Positions 55,891-64,000 of a stretch of 64,000 nucleotides of DNA are shown in pieces (the stretch's first letter is position 1; each line of letters opens with the position of its first letter). The position numbers and the translations under genes are program-made. The stretch is from Rachicladosporium sp. CCFEE 5018 (Eukaryota; Ascomycota; Dothideomycetes; Cladosporiales; Cladosporiaceae): NCBI GenBank assembly GCA_002077045.2, contig KZ111142.1, positions 274,411 to 338,410 of the forward strand, written 5' to 3'. The notes below the pieces were generated by a model. It made no database searches, was not told where the DNA came from, and saw only the letters and a program-made list of their open reading frames with translations.

Positions 55891-58800
55891 ATGGCACCCG
55901 GTCTGCTTGTGTCCGAGCCGGCGGTCGACCTTTCCCAGACCCGCTCCCTCGGCGCCATCACTGAAGAGTGGCACGACACCATCGTCTTCTACCTGAACGG
56001 CACGAAGGTCTCGCTCGACACCGCAGACCCAGAGATCACCCTCCTTGAGTATCTCCGAGGTATCGGCCTAACAGGTACCAAGCTTGGCTGCGCGGAAGGT
56101 GGCTGCGGCGCGTGTACAGTGGTAGTATCGCAGTACAATCCGACCACGAAGAAAATCTACCATGCAAGTACGAACGCATGCCTGGCACCGCTGGTCAGTG
56201 TGGATGGAAAGCATGTTATTACGGTCGAGGGCATCGGGAAGGTGGACAAGCCACATCCAGTGCAGGAGAGGATCGCCAAGGGAAACGGCAGTCAGTGTGG
56301 ATTCTGCACTCCTGGCATAGTGATGAGCGCGTATGCGCTGTTGCGGAATCACGACAACCCCAGCGAGCAAGAAGTCGAGGAGGCGTTCGACGGGAACTTG
56401 TGTCGGTGTACCGGGTACAGACCCATACTGGATGCAGCGCAAACGTTCAGCGCCAAGCGGAGTTGCGGTATGAGCACGGCGAACGGTGGAAAAGGGTGCT
56501 GTATGGAGAACGGAGGCAGTAATGGGTGTGGCGGCAAAAAGGTTGAGGGAGACGACCAGCCGATCAAGAGATTCACACCGCCAGGTTTCATCGAGTACAA
56601 CAAGGACACCGAGCTGATCTTCCCGCCTGCGCTGAAGAAGCATGACTTCCGACCACTTGCGTTCGGCAATAAGCGAAAGCGATGGTTCAGACCGACACGA
56701 CTTGATCAGCTACTGGAGCTGAAGTCTGCATATCCTAGTGCAAAGCTGATTGGCGGCAGCACGGAGACGCAGATCGAGGTCAAGTTCAAGGCCATGAACT
56801 ACACCCACTCCGTATACATGGGTGATATCGTGGAGCTGCGGCAGTACGAGTTCAAAGATGATCACCTGGAGGTTGGTGCGAACATCACACTCACTGATCT
56901 TGAGGATCTGTCAAAGCAGGCTGTGGAGAGGTACGGAGCCCACGCTGGCCAGCCGTTCCAGGCTATCTACCACCAGCTGCGCTACTTCGCCGGTAGACAG
57001 ATACGGAATGTTGGCACGCCTGCCGGTAATCTCGCCACTGCGTCGCCGATCTCAGATCTGAACCCTGTGCTTGTTGCACTCAACGCGACACTCATCGCGA
57101 TGAGCGTACACGAGACGATCGAGATCCCCATGAGCGAGTTCTTCCAGGGCTATCGCGTCACAGCACTCCCTCCCGATGCCATCATTGCGGCGATCAGGAT
57201 CCCAGTATTTGGCAAGGGCGAGTACATGCGTGCTTACAAGCAAGCAAAGCGCAAGGACGACGATATTGCAATCGTCAACTCCGCCCTACGTGTCAAGCTC
57301 TCAGACGATGATGTAGTCGAGGACTGCTCGCTGGTCTACGGAGGCATGGCGCCGATCACCACTGCAGCCAAGAAAGCCATGGCATGGCTCAAAGGCAAGA
57401 CCTTTACTGATCCGAAGACTCTCGAGGGCGTCATGTCAGAGCTGGAACAAGATTTTGACCTCCGCTTCGGCGTGCCAGGTGGTATGGCAACTTACCGCAA
57501 GACTCTCGCGTTGGGCTTCTTCTACCGCTTCTACCATGAGATCCTCTCTACGCTCCCGTGTGCTCAGAAGCAGGAGATCGATCAGGACTGTATCGAGGAG
57601 ATTGAGCGCGAGATCAGTGAGGGCACTAAGGATCACACTGTCGGTGAGGCGTACGAGCAGAAGATTCTTGGCAAGGAGCGACCGCATGTAGCGGCTATGA
57701 AGCAATGCACAGGTGAAGCACAGTACACCGACGACATTCCGCTGCAGAAGAATGAGCTCTACGGCTGCCTGGTGCTTTCTCAGAGAGCACACGCGAAGAT
57801 TGTCTCTGTCGACTCAGCGCCTGCCCTGGATCTTCCCGGCGTAGCAGCCTACGTCGACCACAATGATCTGCCTAACAAGGAGGCGAATTGGTGGGGCGCG
57901 CCAGTCTGTGACGAGACCTTCTTCGCCGTAGACGAAGTCTTCACACATGGTCAGCCTATCGGTGTGGTCCTCGGCACTTCCGCAAAGGTAGCCGAAGCCG
58001 GCGCCCGCGCGGTGAAGGTCGTGTACGAGGATCTGCCAGCTATCTTCACGATCGAAGAAGCGATCGAGAAGGAGAGTTACTTCGATCACTACCGCTTCAT
58101 CAACAACGGCGATGTCGACAAGGCTTTCGCCGAAGCGGACCACGTCTTCGCTGGTGTGGCGCGGATGGGAGGGCAGGAGCATTTCTACCTCGAGACCAAC
58201 GCTGCGGTTGCAATCCCGAAGCCCGAGGACGGCGAGATGGAGATCTGGTCCTCGACGCAGAACCCGAGTGAGACGCAAGCGTATGTTGCGCAGGTCACTG
58301 GTGTAGCGGCGAACAAGATCGTGTCAAAGGTGAAGAGACTTGGTGGTGGGTTTGGTGGTAAGGAGACGAGGAGTATTCAGCTAGCGGCTATCTGTGCTAT
58401 CGCGGCGAAGAAAGTGCAGAGACCTGTGAGGTGTATGCTGAATCGCGATGAAGACATCTTGACAAGTGGTCAGCGACATCCGTTCTTGGCAAGGTGGAAG
58501 GTGGCGGTGAACAAGGACGGGATGCTGCAAGCGCTTGATGCTGATGTCTTCAACAACGGAGGCTGGAGTCAAGATTTGTCTGGCGCTGTTGTGGACCGCG
58601 CACTAAGCCACATCGATGGCTGCTACAAGATCCCGAACGTCTTCGTCCGCGGCCGCATAGCGAAGACCAACACCGTCAGCAACACGGCTTTCCGAGGTTT
58701 CGGTGGACCGCAAGGGATGTTCATCGCAGAGACGTATATGGAAGAGATCGCCGACCACCTCAAAATGCCCGTCGAGGAATTGCGACAGAAGAACATGTAC

Positions 58801-59961
58801 AAGACAAATGAGCCAACGCACTTCAAGCAAGAGCTCAAGGACTGGTACGTCCCGTTGATGTACAAGCAAGTCCTTGAAGAAAGCAAGTACGCCCAACGCC
58901 GAGCGGAGATCGAGACCTTCAACAAGGAGCACAAGTGGAAGAAGCGCGGCATCTCCATCATCCCTACGAAATTCGGCATCTCCTTCACAGCCCTCTTTCT
59001 CAACCAAGCCGGCGCGCTAGTGCACATCTACCACGACGGCTCTGTGCTGGTAGCCCATGGCGGCACTGAAATGGGTCAAGGTCTGCACACTAAGATGACC
59101 ATGATCGCCGCCGAAGCGCTGAGCGTGCCGCAGGAGAACGTCTATATTTCCGAGACGGCCACGAATACAGTGGCCAACACGTCCTCGACCGCCGCGTCCG
59201 CTTCCTCGGATTTGAACGGCTACGCGATTTGGAACGCTTGTGAGCAGTTGAACGAGCGGCTGGCGCCTTTCCGCGAGAAGTTAGGCAAAGAGGCGACGAT
59301 GAAGCAATTAGCGCACGCGGCGTACTTCGATCGCGTCAATCTGTCCGCGAACGGGTTCTACAAGACGCCCGACATCGGGTATGTCTGGGGTCCTAACACC
59401 GGGCAGATGTTCTTCTACTTCACGCAGGGTGTTGCGGCGGCAGAAGTCGAGATCGACTGTCTGACTGGCGACTGGACGACAAGGAGAGCGGACATCAAGA
59501 TGGATGTTGGACGGTCGATCAATCCTGCGATCGACTACGGACAGATTGAGGGCGCTTTTGTGCAAGGTCTCGGACTCTTCACGATGGAAGAAAGTCTCTG
59601 GCATCGCGCCTCAGGCTCGATCTTCACCCGCGGCCCAGGCGCGTACAAAATCCCTGGCTTCCGCGACATACCCCAAGAATTCAACGTCAGTCTACTGAAA
59701 GACGTCAATTGGGAGAACCTGCGGACCATCCAGCGGAGTCGTGGCGTTGGCGAGCCGCCGCTGTTCTTGGGGAGCTGTGTCTTCTTCGCTATTCGCGATG
59801 CGCTTAAGGCCGCTAGGAAGGAGTGGGGTGTTGAGGATTTGCTGAGTCTGAGGAGTCCGGCTACGGTTGAGAGAATCAGGAATTCGGTCGAGGATCCGAT
59901 TTTGAAGAGGGCGGAGGTTAAGGCAAGGGAGGGGGAGAAGAGCTTTTTTGTTAGTATTTAG
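55891..59961 (+). CDS. Xanthine dehydrogenase (purine hydroxylase I)
   Basis: Intronless, 1356 residues from ATG 55891 (MAPGLLVSEPAVD); a TTG further upstream is in frame but not used. It oxidises hypoxanthine and xanthine to urate with NAD+. Domains in order: N-terminal plant-type 2Fe-2S cluster (GCAEGGCGACTVV, Cys at about 67, 72, 75), second 2Fe-2S cluster (QCGFCTPG and LCRCTGYRP), a Cys/Gly-rich linker typical of fungal enzymes, FAD domain (KLIGGSTETQIEVKFK; GGQ-like NVGTPAGNLATASPISDLNP), and the large molybdopterin domain (GGGFGGKETR near residue 817, FRGFGGPQGMF near 934, and the catalytic Glu in GVGEPPLFL near 1285). Length fits the family. First step of purine nitrogen use; cytosolic or peroxisomal. 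The intact 4-kb frame shows the assembly is not uniformly error-prone. No other purine gene is adjacent. Confidence 0.97.
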   Translation: MAPGLLVSEPAVDLSQTRSLGAITEEWHDTIVFYLNGTKVSLDTADPEITLLEYLRGIGLTGTKLGCAEGGCGACTVVVSQYNPTTKKIYHASTNACLAPLVSVDGKHVITVEGIGKVDKPHPVQERIAKGNGSQCGFCTPGIVMSAYALLRNHDNPSEQEVEEAFDGNLCRCTGYRPILDAAQTFSAKRSCGMSTANGGKGCCMENGGSNGCGGKKVEGDDQPIKRFTPPGFIEYNKDTELIFPPALKKHDFRPLAFGNKRKRWFRPTRLDQLLELKSAYPSAKLIGGSTETQIEVKFKAMNYTHSVYMGDIVELRQYEFKDDHLEVGANITLTDLEDLSKQAVERYGAHAGQPFQAIYHQLRYFAGRQIRNVGTPAGNLATASPISDLNPVLVALNATLIAMSVHETIEIPMSEFFQGYRVTALPPDAIIAAIRIPVFGKGEYMRAYKQAKRKDDDIAIVNSALRVKLSDDDVVEDCSLVYGGMAPITTAAKKAMAWLKGKTFTDPKTLEGVMSELEQDFDLRFGVPGGMATYRKTLALGFFYRFYHEILSTLPCAQKQEIDQDCIEEIEREISEGTKDHTVGEAYEQKILGKERPHVAAMKQCTGEAQYTDDIPLQKNELYGCLVLSQRAHAKIVSVDSAPALDLPGVAAYVDHNDLPNKEANWWGAPVCDETFFAVDEVFTHGQPIGVVLGTSAKVAEAGARAVKVVYEDLPAIFTIEEAIEKESYFDHYRFINNGDVDKAFAEADHVFAGVARMGGQEHFYLETNAAVAIPKPEDGEMEIWSSTQNPSETQAYVAQVTGVAANKIVSKVKRLGGGFGGKETRSIQLAAICAIAAKKVQRPVRCMLNRDEDILTSGQRHPFLARWKVAVNKDGMLQALDADVFNNGGWSQDLSGAVVDRALSHIDGCYKIPNVFVRGRIAKTNTVSNTAFRGFGGPQGMFIAETYMEEIADHLKMPVEELRQKNMYKTNEPTHFKQELKDWYVPLMYKQVLEESKYAQRRAEIETFNKEHKWKKRGISIIPTKFGISFTALFLNQAGALVHIYHDGSVLVAHGGTEMGQGLHTKMTMIAAEALSVPQENVYISETATNTVANTSSTAASASSDLNGYAIWNACEQLNERLAPFREKLGKEATMKQLAHAAYFDRVNLSANGFYKTPDIGYVWGPNTGQMFFYFTQGVAAAEVEIDCLTGDWTTRRADIKMDVGRSINPAIDYGQIEGAFVQGLGLFTMEESLWHRASGSIFTRGPGAYKIPGFRDIPQEFNVSLLKDVNWENLRTIQRSRGVGEPPLFLGSCVFFAIRDALKAARKEWGVEDLLSLRSPATVERIRNSVEDPILKRAEVKAREGEKSFFVSI

Positions 59962-60701
59962 GATTGGCAAGCGAGGCTGATTTATGACATTGTATGTTCT
60001 TGTTCCATGTCGCCCTCGCATCATCTGCTTTCGAGGATGGCATGCGTTGTGACACCGCGGCACATATAGCGTCTCCTGTCTGGCATATGTTACTACCCAT
60101 AGGCATTCATCGGGGAAAAGGCAGATGGGACATGTCACATTGATCTGCAGTGCAACATCGCTCTGCTGGAATAGACACTGTCAGGAAATTAGGTTTGACC
60201 TGCAGAACAAGGTTTGATCTGCACCAGGCTTGACCGTAGGTGCAAATTATGTAAGTTCTATCACAAGATATTGAGTCACTATTTCGCCCTTGTTGCAGTG
60301 TCCCTCTATCGAACGTTCTGTAGCGACGACCAAACTCACTGACTACGCTCGCTGTTCCTCACCTATGGCACCTCCAAAAGTGCATCAACGAAGGTCGTTC
60401 GCATCTGGTCGCGGCGTGCTCCAGACGGAACCCTACACAAGCCACAATCCTCTCCAGCTCCGAGCCAGGTGGTGGCTTCTGGCCAGGCTTAATTCATGAA
60501 CATTGCCACACCCTGCTCCTTGGAGTGTCGCATAATTTATGTTGGGTCGACCGTCCAGCCAAGCGCCACTGGTCGTCGAGGGTTTCTTGACCCCGGTAAT
60601 GCAAGCCATGGTCTTTCATGGCAAACTACTACTAAAGCAAAGTACTGTAGTCGTTTCGCTCTGTTGCCTTTGTCATTTTTCTTCCGTGGCCGCTCGCAGT
60701 C
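59962..60701. other. Intergenic region
   Basis: About 740 bp. Contains a short direct repetition of gtttgacctgcag-like sequence near 60192-60235. No gene recognised. Confidence 0.4.
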
Positions 60702-61941
60702 ATGTCATTTTTCCTCGTCAGCCTGTTGGCATTTTGTCATGTCTGGCAAGCACTCGCAACAACTACAACGAGCGCAGTGCCAATATGATCGCGGCAGCTG
60801 TACAAGGCTATCCTACCGCTCTCCAAGTATACTCCCGCACTTAGCTTCTGTTCGAGCAAATACCCCTTGCCTACGTGCTCGGTCACAGTGACTGCCACCA
60901 CCGTCTCCTCGGTCACGAGCACCGTCTCCATCACCCCAAGCACGCTGACCGTGGTTGCTTCGACCCTACTCACCACTTCAACTACTGGTACGACAACTCT
61001 TGAGACGACAGCCGCTACAACGACTGCGTCTGTCATGGTCACAAGTGTGACTACCATAGTCGTTGGAACCTCGACTGTCACGACTACAGTGTCTTCCACC
61101 AGCACTGTGGTACTGCTTGCAAAGCGAGGGGAATCACAAACTACAGCTGTGAGTAAAGACATCACTCACCAAGAGGACAGATGCTGATATAGGATAGGCC
61201 GCAATAGTCGCACGCGCAGACCCTTCGGCAAGTGCCTTGTCCTCACTCGCTGCCCAAGCCCGGTCCTTCATAAGCACAGCCTGCAGCTGTATCGAGAAGC
61301 CAGTACCGTGTGTCACGGTCACAGCCACGACCACACGCCAGTCCATATTTACACGCACGGCAACGTTCACGGCGACAGCTTCTGTTGTCTCGACCAGCGT
61401 GAGCAATGTCCAAGCGACTGCTACGTCGTTCATCACACAAATCATTTCGACGACAGTAACAGCAATAGCCACCGCAGACATCGCGACAACGACGACCCTC
61501 TCCGTTACAGCCGTTACAACTAAAATAGCCTGTGCCAATCCGACGCAGACGTTTGCCCTTCAAGTCAGCTCGGGGGAAAGCAAGGGGTTGTACCTCCACG
61601 AGGACGAATATGCTGATCTGCTCGCTGATCCAAATGTGACCCCTCAAGGCTTTTATCTCGACAACGGCGTCCTGAAACACACAGCGGGGCGTATACTCGT
61701 CGACTACACTTCCGGCACAGGGGGTGCTGAATACATATCGCTGCGAACCGCCGAAGATGTCGCCACATACCATTATCTGGTCGCCACTTGTTCCATCACG
61801 TGTGACCAGTCGCTATCGTGCGTCGCCGGTGACCTTACCATTTTCACGCTTTCTGGCAGCTTTCTGCTTTTTAATCCTCCCGGGGACGGGGGAGAGGTTG
61901 GATTGACCGTTGTACCGCTGTGCTCTCTGCCGGGTGTCTAA
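60702..61941 (+). CDS. Secreted Ser/Thr-rich surface protein
   Basis: Predicted exons 60702-60776, 60828-61148 and 61198-61941, about 379 residues. The first exon encodes a classical signal peptide (MSFFLVSLLAFCHVWQALA). Without the first intron (60777-60827, weak donor GTGCCA, acceptor CCAAG) a TGA at 60786 would stop the frame, so splicing there is required. The second intron (GTGAGT..GATAG) is clear and in phase. The mature part is a Thr/Ser/Val-rich stalk with repeated TVTATT/TVTTT-like units and paired Cys (PTCSVT, STACSC, PVPCVT), then a folded-looking C-terminal domain (SGESKGLYLHEDEYADLL, TPQGFYLDNGVLKH, ATCSITCDQSLSC). Probably O-glycosylated and cell-wall associated. No clear GPI signal: the end is VVPLCSLPGV. 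Similar stalk-plus-domain proteins are adhesin-like; function unknown. Confidence 0.6.
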
Positions 61942-63103
61942 TGATATTGTGCTTGTTTCTGGGCAGTCGCAACTGAGCAGATTGTCCGTTTGGTGAGCAC
62001 AGATGTGGGAATCCACAGCGGATGCGACATAAAAGAATGCGATATTGGGGGTTGTTTTGGATTCTTGGCTACGTTGTCCTCTCAGCACTTTTCGTAGACT
62101 GCAGACATCGCGATGCGTACGCTATAGGCACAGGAAGTCGCCATAGGCTTAGTCACTAGAAGTATCCTGACGCAACGGTGACAAACAGAATGGATTACAT
62201 CCAAGAAACATCAGGCTCAGCCTGAGCAAACGAGTGCATCGACCTTACAGTGATAGCCTAGGTGCAAGAGCCGCTCAAGTGATGCATTTGTAGCAGCACA
62301 GCTCTGGCATTCAAAAGACTGAGATCTTGGGAGCAGCACAATCGGCTTCAGCAAAAGAGTCCAGCAAGCCGATCGTGCATACTGCAGGGCGGCTTGCTTT
62401 GTCGCTCATCGACATGTGTGGGAACAACGAGTTAAGGACATACCACTGGTTGTGGGCGTTTGCGTTGGCGATGCCGTGCGTGTCCGTGTCGACTCCCCCA
62501 CTCTTTGGTTTCTCGGTTGGCAACATCCGTACCACGTGTCTGGCAGGCTCCGTGCCCGAATCCGAGCACCTGGATCCCGGCCCAGATCATGCTGAAGTCT
62601 GCAACATGGAGGGTTTCGTGAACGAACGTCAGTTGTCGCGCATCACAGCGAAGTAGACTTTAGTATATCTTCACCATGCTGGAGATGCTATAATCACCTC
62701 CACAGCAATGAACAAATCAGACATTCCCTCGGAGTCCGCGCCTCTTCAAGACTCGGCCATCCGCAGTTCCGAGAACGCCATGGCAGCCGGATAGAGCAAT
62801 GCGTGGGCGCCGCACGCCAAAGTGGAGCAGCTGGAGTGCGAGTCGCTTGGCCGAGATCTTGCTTATCACACGCTGGACAGCCACGCAGGCGCGGCAGTCC
62901 CACGGTAGGTGTCGTTGTCGTTCTCCTCTCTTTACGCTCTTCTCCTCATCGTCGACGTCCATGCTGCCGCCGTAGGACCTGACAACGAGAGCGCTGCAAG
63001 GTAGCGCAATGTACACGCCTGGTGGATTTGACACCGCACAAGACGACGAGACACCACAGGAATATCCATGAGCGAGACTTGAACAAGGCGACGCTGGATA
63101 CAG
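61942..63103. other. Intergenic, may hold the first exon(s) of the rhodopsin-like gene
   Basis: About 1.16 kb. No supported gene. An ATG near 63010 (MYTPGGFDTAQDDETP) in the plus strand could be the start of the downstream gene, but I could not find a donor that joins it in phase to 63104. Confidence 0.4.
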
Positions 63104-64000
63104 GGTGGAGGGGTTACGATGGTACCCTTCGTGGTAGAGTCATGGATCTGGTTCAGTTGCGTTATGCTGATCGCACTGAGTCGATTGTATGCTTCTCGAG
63201 TCCACCCTTGAGTCTGCAGAGGGACTGACAATGCGCTCACAGCATCTCTCGGTACATGGCCCTGGGCAAATCGCTCAAGCACTTCCAAGCAGACGAATAT
63301 GTCATGCTGGTCGTGCTCTGCTTCTACACGACCCTGATCGTTACGATCAACCTCGTCGCAAATTCTTCGAGTAACCTACTTCCGCCTGGTTATGACACCT
63401 CCCACATCACTGCCGAGGATCGGAGACAACGAGTGTATGGGAGCAAGCTTGTGTTGGTGGTGGAAGAGAGCCAGTGTGTGACTATCTGGGGCGCGAAAGC
63501 ATGTCTGCTGATCATGTACTTGCGACTCACGACAATGCGGAAAGAGAACATTGCGATCAAAGTGCTCGCAGGCTACGTTGCAGGCACTTTCGTGCTCATG
63601 GAGATCCTATATCTCGGCGTATGGTGTCGCCCATTCTCAAACTACTGGTGAGGATTGAGCATACAGGACGTCACAAGATGTGTTACTGACGTGCTTTCCC
63701 AGGGCTCTTCCGACGCCAAACCCGCAATGTGACGCCGCTACAAATCACCTCATCACGAACGCAGTCTTCAACTTGACCTCCGACATCGCCATGCTTGCGA
63801 TTGGCCTACCGATGTTCCTCCGCCTGACCATGCCTTGGACAAAGAAAGTACCACTCATAGGAATCTTCTCCCTGGGCGTGTTCGTCATCGTCGCAGCGAT
63901 CATGAACAAAGTCTACTCATTCGGCTCACCGTTCGGAAGCGAATGGGTGTACTGGTATGTGCGCGAATCTTCCACCGCTCTTATCGTGGCCAATCTTCCG
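63104..64000 (+). CDS. Fungal rhodopsin-like (PF20684-type) integral membrane protein, partial
   Basis: Runs off the window. Exons 63104-63186, 63243-63647 and 63703-63954; the last ends at a GTATGT donor, so the window ends inside an intron. Reading: GGGVTMVPFVVESW, CVMLIALSR|FISRYMALGKSLKHFQADEY, then VMLVVLCFYTTLIVTINLVA, WGAKACLLIMYLRLT, AGYVAGTFVLMEILYLGVWC|ALPTPNPQCDAATNH, LTSDIAMLAIGLPMFL, IGIFSLGVFVIVAAIMNKVY. The several hydrophobic segments, the WGAKACLLIMY helix and the CxPxxxQCDAxxNH loop match the large fungal rhodopsin-like or PTH11-related family of plasma-membrane proteins, some of which act in surface sensing. The start is unresolved; the exon beginning at 63104 follows a tacag acceptor. 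Confidence 0.7.

Noticed and set aside
59692..60138. Minus-strand ORF overlapping the 3' end of xanthine dehydrogenase
   Set aside because: Antisense to the conserved C-terminus and Leu/Arg-rich shadow sequence.
60867..61187. CRISPR-like or satellite repeat in the Thr/Ser-rich gene
   Set aside because: The repetition is degenerate codon use of Thr/Ser/Val in a protein stalk, with no fixed-length repeats or spacers.

Overview
This window is nuclear DNA of a filamentous ascomycete, most likely a dothideomycete. The evidence is intron-bearing genes (introns mostly 50-70 nt, GT..AG, with CTAAC-like branch points just before the acceptor), gene content typical of that group (xanthine dehydrogenase, PtaB-type LIM-binding regulator, ABCC and ABCD transporters, MARVEL and rhodopsin-like membrane proteins, 2EXR/F-box-like and DUF6924-like families) and no operons. 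No virus, CRISPR array or recognisable transposon was seen. Class-level placement is inference.

Layout. 0.2-4 kb: a tricalbin-like SMP/C2 lipid-transfer protein (Mug190 type). 4.6-5.4 kb: a proline-rich ORF with three internal repeats. 6.4-18.4 kb: a TauD-type sulfonate dioxygenase divergent from a Dal5-family MFS transporter, followed by a butanediol-dehydrogenase-like gene. The transporter/dehydrogenase block occurs twice, 7842-13107 and 13208-18454, on either side of a run of 100 N. The copies are almost identical, so this may be two overlapping contig ends rather than a biological duplication. 19.5-24.7 kb: a MARVEL protein and a GH63-type glucosidase. 24.9-32.9 kb: an ABCC transporter and a PtaB-like regulator, both on the minus strand. 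34.6-36.4 kb: V-ATPase subunit B, six exons. 37-41 kb: three minus-strand 2EXR/F-box-like paralogues. 43-48.4 kb: a bHLH factor and a C2H2-like protein. 48.4-50.6 kb: a peroxisomal ABCD half-transporter. 51.4-55.2 kb: a fourth, decayed 2EXR-like copy and a tandem triplet of DUF6924-like genes, one intact, one with a frameshift, one dead. 55.9-60 kb: xanthine dehydrogenase. 60.7-61.9 kb: a Ser/Thr-rich secreted protein. 63.1-64 kb: a rhodopsin-like membrane protein that runs off the end.

Cross-cutting points. (1) Several genes are broken by a single missing or extra base, usually in a short homopolymer, while long genes such as xanthine dehydrogenase are intact. With the duplicated contig ends, this suggests some apparent pseudogenes are consensus errors. 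(2) The dioxygenase/Dal5-family pair looks like a sulfonate uptake and desulfonation module. (3) The 2EXR-like and DUF6924-like families form local clusters with intact and decaying members. (4) Manual splicing of two 2EXR-like copies exposes a shared C-terminal cysteine motif that single-ORF views miss. I saw no convincing unprecedented system; items (2) to (4) are the most interesting biology.
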